The notes under the pieces were generated by a model, which had not been told where the DNA came from, made no database searches, and saw nothing but the letters and a program-made list of their open reading frames with translations. The translations under genes and the position numbers were made by a program. A DNA stretch of 64,000 bases from Caldilinea sp. CFX5. Lineage in GTDB: Bacteria > Chloroflexota > Anaerolineae > Caldilineales > Caldilineaceae. Every line of letters begins with the position of its first letter. Position 1 is the first letter of the stretch. Below, piece by piece: positions 37,101-45,604 of this stretch. The stretch lies in assembly GCA_021405325.1 (NCBI GenBank), contig QWII01000002.1:124001-188000 (forward strand). The letters are read 5' to 3'.

Positions 37101-38672
37101 CCGGCGGCGACGACCACCACCGCGGCCCAGCCCCTCCTGGTGAGCGGCCCTAGCGGCATCGCCCAGGTGACGGCGCGCTATAGCGTGGATGGCGGCGCAA
37201 CCTTCCAAAGTGTGGCGCTCAACCAACAGGCGCAAAATGACCCGGCGCAGGTCAACTTCCAGGGGGAACTGCCTGGCCAAGCGCTGGGCGCCGATGTGAT
37301 CTACTATCTGGAGACCACCTATACCAACGGCTATGTCAGCCGCAACCCGCTTGATGCGCCGGCCGGTTACTATCGCTACCGGGTCGATGATCGCGCCGGG
37401 CTGCTGATCGATGACTTTGCCGGCGGCGCGCTGCGCAATCGGCTAAACGGCGGCAACGGCATCTTCAACCATGGGACGGCCGGCGGTCGGTTATTGACCT
37501 ACCGCGCTAACCATGAATTGATCCTCGACTATGATGTGCGCGCCGCCGATCAATTCGCCGGCTACTTTACCAACTTGTCCGCGCTGGATGCTCGTGCGTA
37601 CACCACCCTCGATCTGTTGGTGAAGGGCGCGGCCGGTGGCGAACAAGTGCGGGTTGGCCTGCGCAATAGCCAGCATGTGGAAAAGTATGTCAGTGTGGGT
37701 GATCTCTTGCCCGGCGGCATTACAGACGAGTGGCAGTGGGTGCAAATTCCCCTGCGCAACTTTGCACCACAGATGGATCTCAGTGCGCTGAGCAGCCTGA
37801 GCCTCTTCTTCGCCAACAGCGACGGCAACAGCCAGGGCCGGCTCTATGTCAAGGAGATGCGCTTTACCACCTTGGGCGCGCCGCTGGTTATCGACAACTT
37901 TGATGATGCTACGCTGGAAAGCAACGGCCAACTGATGGGTTACTGGACAACGGCGCCCAACAGTACGCTTGATGCTACGTTGGTGGCCGGCGATGCGCAA
38001 AAGGCGACCGGCAAGGCGCTCCAATTGCAATACACCGTCGGCGCCAATGGCTATGCCGTCTGGAACAGCAGCCTGAAGCAACCCGCTGTGCAGCCGGAGA
38101 GTGTGTTGACCTTCTGGGTGAAAGGCGGAATGCAAACGGCGCCGGCTAATCTCTACCTGACCAGCAGCAATGGTCGCGCTCGTGTTGCGCTGAAGGATTA
38201 TGTCTCTTGGAACAATCAATGGCAACGGGTGGCGATCCCGATGAGCGCCTTTAGCGGGCAGGGCTTTGACCTGAACGCCTTGACCGGTTTCCAAGTGGCC
38301 TTTGAATTCGCCCAGGGCAGCGGCACCCTCTGGCTGGATCAGATCCAGATCGGCGCCCCTGGCGCGCCACAAGCTAATCAGCGGCTGCTCTACTTGCGCG
38401 ATGTTGACGAGGCTGCGGTCGCCCTGCACCTGCCCTACGGTGGCGCCTGGCAAGCCGAAAGCGATGTGCCGTGGCTCTTTGTTCCTAACAGCGGCGCCGG
38501 CTCGACCAGTCTGACGGTCAGTAGCGTCAACTGGGATCTGGCGCCGGGAATCTACACCGGCAAAGTGACCATTCGCGCCGCCGGGCAAACAGAAACAATC
38601 ACCGCGCAACTGACCGTTACGCAAACCGGGACGCCGGCTGGTCGTCTCTATCTCCCGCTACTGGCGCGGTAA
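34146..38672 (+). CDS. Giant secreted surface protein with CBM-like modules
   Basis: A 1508-residue exported protein. The signal peptide spans about residues 1-50 (FLLFSFILIATLIPAGVLYA). The N-terminal third is beta-rich, with an Ig/DUF11-like stretch (LTADKTTVNPGDTATLATTF). A proline-threonine linker (TPTPTPTPTATP, near 475) leads to DGGLESGPLPGEPSAF. From here to the end it is paralogous to the protein at 39663. It has a LamG/CBM-like region (FRFWAK-type ALRFWAKGNGVPVRVVLETA) repeated three times as beta-sandwiches with VLTFWVKGG, then a BACON-like module (AWQAESDVPWLFVPNSG). The tail RLYLPLLAR is shared with the paralogue. Ribosome site GGAGAG is well placed. It probably binds polysaccharide or shapes the sheath; no catalytic residues were recognised. 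Confidence 0.88.
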   Translation: MSVSQLYLSHAMLSHTKRKIVNPLFLLFSFILIATLIPAGVLYAAPAPALADSCDLVVEIIAAPHAVVDSNKPGVQGPQVVMLGARLTNQGAGAQENLQLAIGDGATPGTFPAGGSGALALLAKQTPTQWLPTLAPGQSETFYWAVTYPPTMNVSYPYVIWATTADGCTSSAKSEITTQRNLSTNANKLLPSGSLVQVAPGAVAPGAIVTVKITGFTLGTVGEGSKKNYESWIQPVGNPDFDPTCLRFVQSKVILNSISAVPFIDQFYFTGFQNYSRNPKDYVEYTFIALRSCSTPLQPYQRASSGTQDKYNGDYGVRGARIGVATQKAVALKMELTADKTTVNPGDTATLATTFAANGEFGAPESGSPAVITAVVPPNTVYSSGSANASVAATIEYSTDNGQTWQSTEPGDPATVTNLRWLLHKPVTSTAEKVTFAVVVKGEGASCVTGNATLGLFNSDTLIKDDTTVNCVVPTPTPTPTPTATPDSGVGSGGDGGLESGPLPGEPSAFIGGVGAQSDEATAAAANAVTLRQHKARLLEAMRIRLEDLMPTQGPAGTTAKPAVPVDVLAVTNAPEAKAIDFVDSTGRIRAVALGILSLGGPYEHDYGVCNRFKEYSFDTIEPRQLALPNGESGWFWHSHATKNDTLSEEALFLHIFVDETDKRFHIDSRWIKDGYPQSFDFDFDYVFNLQLWSNDLAKTQELLTGILTRLDQFENGTWRSVYHNQTMPTAATLFVTQSSYRADEVQLSVRNRTAAAQPVRLYGAWRDHPDRNTLQPFEYTLDLPADESKINLIFPGLLDATIYVESNGFTDKIYQGGGLWFPVKGEQENAPTMNLGQCRQLDDIDSTDLILAGCADLTTPPLGASDQAGIGRTLNPNGRSVDVSPYKALRFWAKGNGVPVRVVLETAGVTNNDYFQTTFTPDGQWRQYMLPLAQFAQSAATATLTGADVKAVIWMNAESAGRPLALSIDQVSFTNQGLLAELALPAATTTTAAQPLLVSGPSGIAQVTARYSVDGGATFQSVALNQQAQNDPAQVNFQGELPGQALGADVIYYLETTYTNGYVSRNPLDAPAGYYRYRVDDRAGLLIDDFAGGALRNRLNGGNGIFNHGTAGGRLLTYRANHELILDYDVRAADQFAGYFTNLSALDARAYTTLDLLVKGAAGGEQVRVGLRNSQHVEKYVSVGDLLPGGITDEWQWVQIPLRNFAPQMDLSALSSLSLFFANSDGNSQGRLYVKEMRFTTLGAPLVIDNFDDATLESNGQLMGYWTTAPNSTLDATLVAGDAQKATGKALQLQYTVGANGYAVWNSSLKQPAVQPESVLTFWVKGGMQTAPANLYLTSSNGRARVALKDYVSWNNQWQRVAIPMSAFSGQGFDLNALTGFQVAFEFAQGSGTLWLDQIQIGAPGAPQANQRLLYLRDVDEAAVALHLPYGGAWQAESDVPWLFVPNSGAGSTSLTVSSVNWDLAPGIYTGKVTIRAAGQTETITAQLTVTQTGTPAGRLYLPLLAR

Positions 38673-38722
38673 GTAATCCGTTTGGGGCAACCCTGGCTCT
38701 GCTAAAAAGTATAGGTCAATAT

Positions 38723-38762
38723 CGACAAGGCCGTAAGCGAATCGCTTACGGCCTTGTCGTTT
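38723..38762 (+). terminator. Terminator after the giant secreted protein
   Basis: A perfect 17-bp stem (CGACAAGGCCGTAAGCG, 38723-38739) with loop AAT and exact complement (38743-38759), followed by TTT. It is positioned 50 bp after the stop at 38672. Confidence 0.8.
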
Positions 38763-38893
38763 AAAACCAACGATTTTGATAGTTCTGTTATGGTTCTGTA
38801 ACGAAATAAGCATCAAAGCTCCGGTAAAATCAAGTTGTTCGCAATGAACGCAAAAAGATTTTTTAAATTAGCAAACGAATCAGGATAGGTGTC

Positions 38894-39460
38894 ATGACCG
38901 GGATTGATGTTTATGAAACGCAACAAAGCGCCCTCCTTATGTTGAAGGAAGGCGTTGACGCGCTGACTGTCGCCAGATTTCGTCACTTATGTGATGAGCT
39001 GCTGGCGCGTGGGACAACCCATTTCATCATCGATCTATCACAGACGCAAACCATGGATAGCGCCGGCATTGCCGCGCTGGTTTACCTGTTTAAACGGTGC
39101 CGCACAGTGGGGGGGACAATGAAGATCAGCAAAACGATCTCCCCTGCCGCCCGCCGTTTGCTCCGGTTGACCCGTTTTGATCGGATCTTCGAGACGATCG
39201 ACATTCACCATCGTTCTTTTGATGGCGCCGGGAACGGCAAGCAAACGCCAATGCCAGAACAAGCGGCATCAGCAACAGCCTACCAGCCCGACCCGCAACT
39301 GCGCATCGCCCATAACGCTGCTGTGTTGGATTGGCAAAATAGCCTCGATGGCCAACTCCAATTGCTTAGTACAACTGTGCGCAATGCCCTGCAGGCATTG
39401 TATGCAACAGCGCTTGGCGCCTTTATGCAAAGAGTCAATCGCCAATTCTCGGTTGGCTAA
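38894..39460 (+). CDS. STAS-domain anti-sigma-factor antagonist
   Basis: A 188-residue protein whose first 110 residues form a STAS domain (LMLKEGVDALTVARFRHLCD, HFIIDLSQTQTMDSAGIAAL). Ser56 in MDSAGI is the residue phosphorylated by an anti-sigma kinase in this family. The remaining 80 residues are a helical tail without a recognised domain. It sits between two giant paralogous secreted-protein genes, behind a terminator and with its own 220-bp upstream region. A role in switching their expression through a partner-switching cascade is plausible, but no kinase or sigma factor is nearby. Confidence 0.9.
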   Translation: MTGIDVYETQQSALLMLKEGVDALTVARFRHLCDELLARGTTHFIIDLSQTQTMDSAGIAALVYLFKRCRTVGGTMKISKTISPAARRLLRLTRFDRIFETIDIHHRSFDGAGNGKQTPMPEQAASATAYQPDPQLRIAHNAAVLDWQNSLDGQLQLLSTTVRNALQALYATALGAFMQRVNRQFSVG

Positions 39461-39662
39461 ATCACACCCAAATCCCCTGGCTGCGGCAGCGTACTTTCTT
39501 GACATCGGTTCAGGAACTTTACGCCGTCGTAGCTCTTTTCGCGTTCAAGATCGCCATAAATTTTAGACATTTGTCAAATGCCCTAAACGCGCCTCTCTGC
39601 TATGCTGAGTCGTGGGCATAAAAAATAATTTAATATTAATCTAATTGACAAAAAGGATTGAT

Positions 39663-42600
39663 ATGCAGTACCGCCATCAACCAATCACCAAAATCGTACA
39701 TTTTCTTTTACTCCTTGTCCTACTCTTACTTCTCAGCCCAAATTGGCAGCCTGTCGCCCAGGCTCATAGGTTAGCGGCTACGGCTGCCGACACGCTGGAT
39801 GATGACAAGGATGGCATTCCCAATGGTGTTGAATGTCTTGGCTTTAGCGGGCGGATGCCGGTGGCGGTGGTCAACGGCTCCTTTGAAGCGCCCGACATTG
39901 ACACCACCTTTACCCTGACCAGTAAACGCTGGGGGGCGTTCCCGATCGTCGCCGTTGCCTACAAAGCCTCACTAGTAGAGGGCTGGTCGACCACGGCCAA
40001 GGATAGTGAAATCGAGATCTGGCAGAGCAGCTTTAATGGCGTACCCGCTCATGCCGGTCAGCAATTTGCTGAAATCAATGCCAATGAAACCGCCGCCCTC
40101 TACCAGGATCTGACAACCACGCCGGGCAGCACCATGTTCTGGTCATTTGCTCACCGGGGTCGCACCGGCGTTGACACCATCTCCCTTGCCGTAGGGCCAC
40201 GCGGCGGCCCTTATACAAAAATGGGCGAATTTTCCACTGATGCCAAAGCTTGGTCGGTTTACCGTGGCGAATATGTGGTGCCGGCCGGTCAAACCCAAAC
40301 CCGTTTCCTCTACCAGGCAGTGAAAACGGCCAGCGGCAACAATACCATCGGCAACTTTCTGGATGATATTCAATTTTATACCATTGCGCCCTGCACCCTC
40401 GACAGCGACGGTGACGGCGTTGTCAACTCACTCGATCTCGACAGCGACAATGACGGCATTTTGGATATTGTCGAAGCCGGTTTGCAAGATGGCGACGGCG
40501 ATGGGCGGGTCGATAGCGCCGCCGATCTGGGCAAGGCCGGTTCGGTGCCGGACAGCGATGGCGATGGCCTGCCCAATTTCCTCGATCTCGATAGCGACGG
40601 CGACGGCATTCCCGATGTGGTCGAGGCGCAACCCAGCACAACCTATATCGCCCCCACCGGCGCGTTCACCGACACCGGCGTTGACAAAGCCTTCGACGCC
40701 GGTTTCAAGCCGGTTGATAGCGACAACGACGGCACGCCCGACTATCTCGACGCTGATAGTGACAACGACAACTATCCTGACACCGTCGAAGCCAAGGTGA
40801 AGCTCACCGGCAGCGACAAAGATAAGGATGGGCTGGATGATGGCATAGATGGGGAGGCCGGTCGTTGGGGGCCGGTGCAAGGCCAGGTGCGCGACACGCT
40901 AAGCAGCTATCCCAACAGCGGCAAGGAGACCTTCTGGCGCAATCTGAAAGCCAACCCGGAGACCGGCGTCGGCGGCGGTAAGGACGGCGGTCTGGAATCC
41001 GGCCCCCTGCCCGGCGACCCCAGCGCTTTTATCGGCAGCATTGGCAGCACGGCCAACGACGCCACGGCAGCGGCAGCGGATGAAGCGACAAGCGCCTGGC
41101 ACAAAGCGCGCCTTTTAACCAACATCGCCCTCAAACTGGATGATCTAATGCCGTCGGCAGGGCCAAATGGCACAACGCCGAAGCCGGCTGTTCCAGTCGA
41201 TGTGCTGGCGATCACCACCTCGCCTGACGCCAAAGCGGTCGACTTTGTCGATAACAACGGCAAAATTCACGCCGTGGTGCTGGGCATTTTGTCGATGGAT
41301 CGTCCCTATATGCACGATTACGGCGTCTGCAATCGTTTCAAGGGTTACGAATTTGAGCAGATTGCCCCCATCGCCATGACCGTGCCGCCCGACAACGAAG
41401 GCTGGTTCTGGCGTGCGCATAGCAACAAGGGCGATACGATCCGCGAAGATGCGTTGCTCTTCCACATCTTTGTCAATGAAGCGGAAAAAACTTTCCACAT
41501 TGACAGCCGCTGGACGCAGGACGATTACGGCAAGAGCTTCCCCTTCGCCTATGATTACGTCTTTACCATGCAGGTGTGGAGTAACAATCTCATCAGCAGC
41601 CAACAACTGTTGCAAGCGCTGTTGATGCGCCTCAATACCTTTGAAGAGGGGGCGTGGCAGGTGGTCTATCACAATGAGAGCGCCCCGGCGGAACCGACGC
41701 TCTTTGTGCAACAGGCGCGCTACAGTGCCGACACCATCTATCTCGACCTGCAATCGGTGGCGACCGCGGCCCAACCGGTGCGCATTTACGGCTCGTGGCG
41801 CAGCCATCTGGATCGCCAGAATTTGCAACCCTTTGAGCTACAGATGACGGCTGAAAGCGGCAAAACTGTTGTGCCGTTGAACTTCCCCGGCGTGTTGGAC
41901 GCCACCATCTATGTGGCCAGCAACGGCTTTACCGATAAGGTCTACAGTGGCGGCGGCTTGTGGTTCAAGGTCGCGCGCAACAACAGTGAACGGACAACCC
42001 TGACGCTGGGTGATTGCCGTCCGCTGACGGAGATCGATCCTGTCGATCTCGTCCTGGCCGGTTGTGCCGCGGCAAAGAGTGATGCGGCCACGCAGAGCGA
42101 TGAAGTCGGGCTGGGGCGCACCTTGAACCCGAATGGTCGCCCGGTCGATGTCAGCCCCTACCGGGCGTTGCGCTTCTGGGCGCGGGGTGACAACACCCCT
42201 GTGCGCGTCCTGCTGGAAAGCGCCGGCATCACCGACGGCGATCATTACCAGGCGACCTTTACGCCGGACGGAAGCTGGCGCCAATATATCATCCCGCTGA
42301 CCCAGTTCCAACAGCGGGGCTTTGGCAAAACCGTGGCCTGGACCGGCGCCGATGTCAAAGCGGTGGTCTGGGTCAACGCCGAAGGGAACGGGCGCCCGCT
42401 CGATCTGGCGCTGGATCAGGTGAGCTTTACCAACCATGGGTTGCTGCAAGCCAATGCACTGCCCCCCAGCAGCAACGACACCGCGCCCCGCACCGTCCAG
42501 GTGAACGTGGCCGACGGCGCCGCCGTCAGCAGCATGACCCTGCATTACAGCGTCGATGGCGGGCGCACCTTTGCCACTGCGCCGATGAACGGTGTGCAAG

Positions 42601-44039
42601 CGGCGAGCGCAACGCCTGCCTTCCAGGGTGAACTGCCCGGCCAGGCATTGGGCAGCGACATTCGCTACTATGTGACCGCCACGCATGCTAACGGCTATGT
42701 CAGCCAAAGCCCGGTCGATGCGCCGCACAGCTTCTACCGCTACCGCGTCGATGACCGCATCAGTTTGCTCATCAACGACTTTGGCGGCAACCAACTGAAA
42801 AACCGGCTGGGAGGCGGCAGCGGTCTCTTCAATAACCCGACCAGCGGTGGTCAACTGCGTGCCTATCGCTTCCAGCAACAACTGCTGCTCGATTATAACG
42901 TGGCCGAGAGCGGGCAATTTGCCGGTTACTTCACCCAACTGCCCCAGCGTGATCTGCGGGGGTACACCACCCTCAACCTCTTGGTGCGGGGCGAAGCGGG
43001 CGGCGAACAACTGCTGGTCGGTCTGCGCGATGCCAACGGCTACGAACCGCGCGTCAGCGTTGGCGACCTGCTTCCCGGCGGCATCACGACGGCATGGCAA
43101 TGGGTGCAGCTTCCGCTCTCCTCCTTCAGCCCGACGTTGGATCGCAGCGCCATCACCACACTCAGTTTTAGCTTCTTCCAGAATTACGCCCCCACCAGCG
43201 GCCGGCTCTACATCCGCGAAATCCGCCTGACTGGGTTGGCGACGCCGACGGTGATCGACAGCTTTGATGATGGCAATCTGGAAAGCAATGGGCAGGGTAA
43301 CAGCTATTGGACCAGCGCCCCCGGCAGCCAACTGACGCCGACCATTGTACCCGGTGACGCCACCAAGGGCAGCGGCAGCGCCCTCCGGCTCGACTACACC
43401 ATCGGCGCCGGCGGCTATGCGATCTGGCATAGCAACCTCAACGGCGTCAGCTTGCCGGCAGATGCCATTCTCACCGCCTGGGTGAAGGGGGGCGCGCAAA
43501 GTGTTCAGCCGCGCTTCTACCTGACCGATGGCGCCAAACGGGCCGGCGTCGCCGTGGCCGACTATGTCACCCTGCGCGACGCCTGGCAACTGGTGCAGAT
43601 TCCCGTGAGCGCGTTTGCCGCACAGGGGGTGAACCTTGCGAACCTGACCGGTTTTGAAGTGGTCTTTGAATACAGCACCGGCAGCGGCGTCTTTTGGGTG
43701 GATAACATCCGCTTGGGTGGACAGGGCGCGCCCCAAGCCGATCTGCGCCGCTTGTATCTGCGCAACAGTGACAGTGAACCGTTGGCGCTGCACTTGCCGA
43801 ATGGTGGAAGCTGGCAGATTAGCAGCGATGCGCCCTGGCTGGCCGCCACCCGCACCGGCGCCGGCCCGGAGAGCCTGACCATCCAGAGTTTGAATTGGGA
43901 TCTGGCGCCTGGCGCCTATAGCGGCACATTACAGATCCAAAACGCCGCGGGTCAACGCGAAGATGTCGTGGTGGTGCTAACCGTCACCGAACCGGGGGCG
44001 CCGGCCACCCGTCTCTATTTGCCGATGGTGACGCGGTAA
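39663..44039 (+). CDS. Giant secreted surface protein with calcium-type repeats and CBM-like modules
   Basis: A 1458-residue exported protein. I choose the ATG at 39663, which has AAGGA five bases upstream; an in-frame TTG at 39645 is less likely. A signal peptide (about 1-35, FLLLLVLLLLLSPNWQPVAQ) is followed by a beta-rich domain with TTPGSTMFWSFAHRGRTGVD, a lectin/CBM-like fold. Thrombospondin-type-3 repeats (DSDGDGVVNSLDLDSDNDGI, DSDGDGLPNFLDLDSDGDGI) bind calcium. From GGKDGGLESGPLPGDPSAF on, it is paralogous to the protein at 34146, including the FWARGD/FWVKGG-type sandwiches and a BACON-like end. The tail is TRLYLPMVTR. The paralogue lacks the calcium repeats, so the two share a C-terminal body with different N-terminal heads. 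Confidence 0.88.
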   Translation: MQYRHQPITKIVHFLLLLVLLLLLSPNWQPVAQAHRLAATAADTLDDDKDGIPNGVECLGFSGRMPVAVVNGSFEAPDIDTTFTLTSKRWGAFPIVAVAYKASLVEGWSTTAKDSEIEIWQSSFNGVPAHAGQQFAEINANETAALYQDLTTTPGSTMFWSFAHRGRTGVDTISLAVGPRGGPYTKMGEFSTDAKAWSVYRGEYVVPAGQTQTRFLYQAVKTASGNNTIGNFLDDIQFYTIAPCTLDSDGDGVVNSLDLDSDNDGILDIVEAGLQDGDGDGRVDSAADLGKAGSVPDSDGDGLPNFLDLDSDGDGIPDVVEAQPSTTYIAPTGAFTDTGVDKAFDAGFKPVDSDNDGTPDYLDADSDNDNYPDTVEAKVKLTGSDKDKDGLDDGIDGEAGRWGPVQGQVRDTLSSYPNSGKETFWRNLKANPETGVGGGKDGGLESGPLPGDPSAFIGSIGSTANDATAAAADEATSAWHKARLLTNIALKLDDLMPSAGPNGTTPKPAVPVDVLAITTSPDAKAVDFVDNNGKIHAVVLGILSMDRPYMHDYGVCNRFKGYEFEQIAPIAMTVPPDNEGWFWRAHSNKGDTIREDALLFHIFVNEAEKTFHIDSRWTQDDYGKSFPFAYDYVFTMQVWSNNLISSQQLLQALLMRLNTFEEGAWQVVYHNESAPAEPTLFVQQARYSADTIYLDLQSVATAAQPVRIYGSWRSHLDRQNLQPFELQMTAESGKTVVPLNFPGVLDATIYVASNGFTDKVYSGGGLWFKVARNNSERTTLTLGDCRPLTEIDPVDLVLAGCAAAKSDAATQSDEVGLGRTLNPNGRPVDVSPYRALRFWARGDNTPVRVLLESAGITDGDHYQATFTPDGSWRQYIIPLTQFQQRGFGKTVAWTGADVKAVVWVNAEGNGRPLDLALDQVSFTNHGLLQANALPPSSNDTAPRTVQVNVADGAAVSSMTLHYSVDGGRTFATAPMNGVQAASATPAFQGELPGQALGSDIRYYVTATHANGYVSQSPVDAPHSFYRYRVDDRISLLINDFGGNQLKNRLGGGSGLFNNPTSGGQLRAYRFQQQLLLDYNVAESGQFAGYFTQLPQRDLRGYTTLNLLVRGEAGGEQLLVGLRDANGYEPRVSVGDLLPGGITTAWQWVQLPLSSFSPTLDRSAITTLSFSFFQNYAPTSGRLYIREIRLTGLATPTVIDSFDDGNLESNGQGNSYWTSAPGSQLTPTIVPGDATKGSGSALRLDYTIGAGGYAIWHSNLNGVSLPADAILTAWVKGGAQSVQPRFYLTDGAKRAGVAVADYVTLRDAWQLVQIPVSAFAAQGVNLANLTGFEVVFEYSTGSGVFWVDNIRLGGQGAPQADLRRLYLRNSDSEPLALHLPNGGSWQISSDAPWLAATRTGAGPESLTIQSLNWDLAPGAYSGTLQIQNAAGQREDVVVVLTVTEPGAPATRLYLPMVTR

Positions 44040-44121
44040 AGGTTATCACCGTTCCGGTCAAGTACCCGAATTCCGTCCCGTAGGGACGCTTAAGTTGAGG
44101 GTTCATCAATAAAAAGGGGCG

Positions 44122-44243
44122 CCGCTCTGCGCGAGTCCGTGACTCGCAACGGGCTGGGCGAGTCACGGACTCGCCCAGAGCGGTGTGGGAAACCTCACCC
44201 TGCTGTCGTCGCAAGCGAGTCACGGACTCGCCCGGAGCGGTGT
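44122..44243. repeat. Palindromic repeats, GAGTCCGTGACTC family
   Basis: CCGCTCTG-C-GCGAGTCCGTGACTCGC (from 44122) pairs with the complement ending near 44183, and a further inverted half copy lies at 44215-44243. The whole block is enclosed by GTCCCGTAGGGACGC (about 44075) and GCGTCCCTACGGGACG (about 44278). It lies between the stop at 44039 and the esterase stop at 44301; no gene is visible in 44040-44300. Confidence 0.75.
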
Positions 44244-44300
44244 GTGGAGATGTATTTTTACGAATCCTAAACTCAGGCGTCCCTACGGGACGTACGCGTG

Positions 44301-45380
44301 TTACGCGACCAACTGTTCCCACAAAAAATCATAAGCGCGCCGACCGCTGATGCGGTGGCGGCCTTCAAATTCATCTAATTCCACGGACTGTTTGGCGTTG
44401 CCGCCCAAAATCTCACAAATTTCTTGCGTTCGCTGTACACTGGCGCGCACGGTTGCAATGGGGAAGATCGGGTCGCGCACACCGGCTTCAACCAGCATCG
44501 GACGCGGCATGATCAGCCCCACAAGATCGGTCATCTCCCCAATGTTCAGCAGCCCCGGCACAAAGTTACAGGTGCAATGATTCATGGCGAGAATGCTGTC
44601 GCGGAAGCTGCTAAAGTAACCGCTGACCACGCAAGCCTTGACCCGCGGGTCGAGCGCCGTGTGAAAGAAGGTCGCCATGCCGCCGCCGGAAATGCCCATG
44701 ACGCCCAACCGACTGGTGTCCGCCTCCGGCACGGTGGTCAGATAATCGACCAGGCGCAGCCCGTCGCGCACGCGCATCCCCACCAGTGACTTGCCCAACA
44801 TAAAGGCGTAGGTGGCGGCGTTGTGACAGGTGGAAGGAATCGGTTGTCCCAATTCGCGGTTGAGATAGCCGTAGTCGGTCTGCCGTTCACCAAAGCCGGC
44901 AATCTCCGGCGCCGCCACTAAAAAGCCCCGGCGACAGAGAGCGATGCCAAAGTCTTTGTGGTAGCCATCTTCGGTGAAGCGTTCCTCGCCATCCTCCCAG
45001 AGACCAACAATGTCGCTGACGCCATAACCATGACCAGCATAGGCAATCACGACCGGCAGCGGCCCGGTGGCGCCTTTCGGAATGAGCAGATAGACCGGCA
45101 TGCGCGCCTGCGCCGCCGTGGAGATGACCACCTTGCGCCGCACAAAGTCACCCCGATCCACCTCTTCGACCAGATGGGGCGCGGGATCAACGGGCGGGCT
45201 ATCCAGAAAACCGAGCGTTTCGGCTAAGGCGGTGCGACATGCCTGTTGCCATGCTTCCGCCCCGTTTTGCGTGGTCGCCGTAAAGGCATAGCGGGCGGCG
45301 CTTTGGGCGGCCGTTTGTAACTCTAAGGTTGGCTGTAAGGCGGGGATTTGCTGTGCTGTCAAACGAATGGTACTCATCAC
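44301..45380 (-). CDS. Alpha/beta-hydrolase, acetylxylan-esterase-like
   Basis: A 359-residue soluble hydrolase without a signal peptide. The catalytic serine lies in the nucleophile elbow GVMGISGGGMAT. The oxyanion segment is PVVIAYAGHGYGVSD. The acid is probably in VEAGVRDPIFP and the histidine in FEGRHRISG. The long lid segment (ERFTEDGYHKDFGIALCRRG) and overall layout match the Abhydrolase_7/dienelactone-hydrolase-related esterases that remove acetyl or small acyl groups from sugars. The start is the ATG at 45380 or the next codon. The gene is flanked by a 31-bp-arm hairpin upstream; it has no operon partner. Confidence 0.85.
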   Translation of the reverse strand: MMSTIRLTAQQIPALQPTLELQTAAQSAARYAFTATTQNGAEAWQQACRTALAETLGFLDSPPVDPAPHLVEEVDRGDFVRRKVVISTAAQARMPVYLLIPKGATGPLPVVIAYAGHGYGVSDIVGLWEDGEERFTEDGYHKDFGIALCRRGFLVAAPEIAGFGERQTDYGYLNRELGQPIPSTCHNAATYAFMLGKSLVGMRVRDGLRLVDYLTTVPEADTSRLGVMGISGGGMATFFHTALDPRVKACVVSGYFSSFRDSILAMNHCTCNFVPGLLNIGEMTDLVGLIMPRPMLVEAGVRDPIFPIATVRASVQRTQEICEILGGNAKQSVELDEFEGRHRISGRRAYDFLWEQLVA

Positions 45381-45417
45381 GTCTGCTTTCTTTTGTAGGG
45401 GCGCACCCTTGCGAAGA

Positions 45418-45564
45418 CACTACAGCGGATGAAGGCGGTAACGGATGGATCTGCCATCGGCGATGCTTCCGAAGAACGGGGAAGCATTCTGCCTGATGCC
45501 CGTGCCGTTTGTGGGTTTTGTTCGGCAACCACGCCATCCGTTGCCGCCTTCATCCGCTGTAGTG
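45418..45564. repeat. Long hairpin with 31-bp arms
   Basis: CACTACAGCGGATGAAGGCG and the following 11 bases (45418-45448) pair with 45534-45564 with one mismatch. The 85-bp interior contains a smaller hairpin (GATGCTTCC/GGAAGCAT). It lies between two minus-strand genes, at the 5' side of the esterase gene. Confidence 0.75.
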
Positions 45565-45604
45565 TTGGTTTGCGCCATTCGGCGTTTAATTCGTTATCAC
45601 TTAA

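Noticed and set aside
41838..43793. A 651-residue minus-strand frame
   Set aside because: It lies wholly inside the giant secreted-protein gene, shows no domain or signal, and reflects the GC-rich codon pattern of the real gene.
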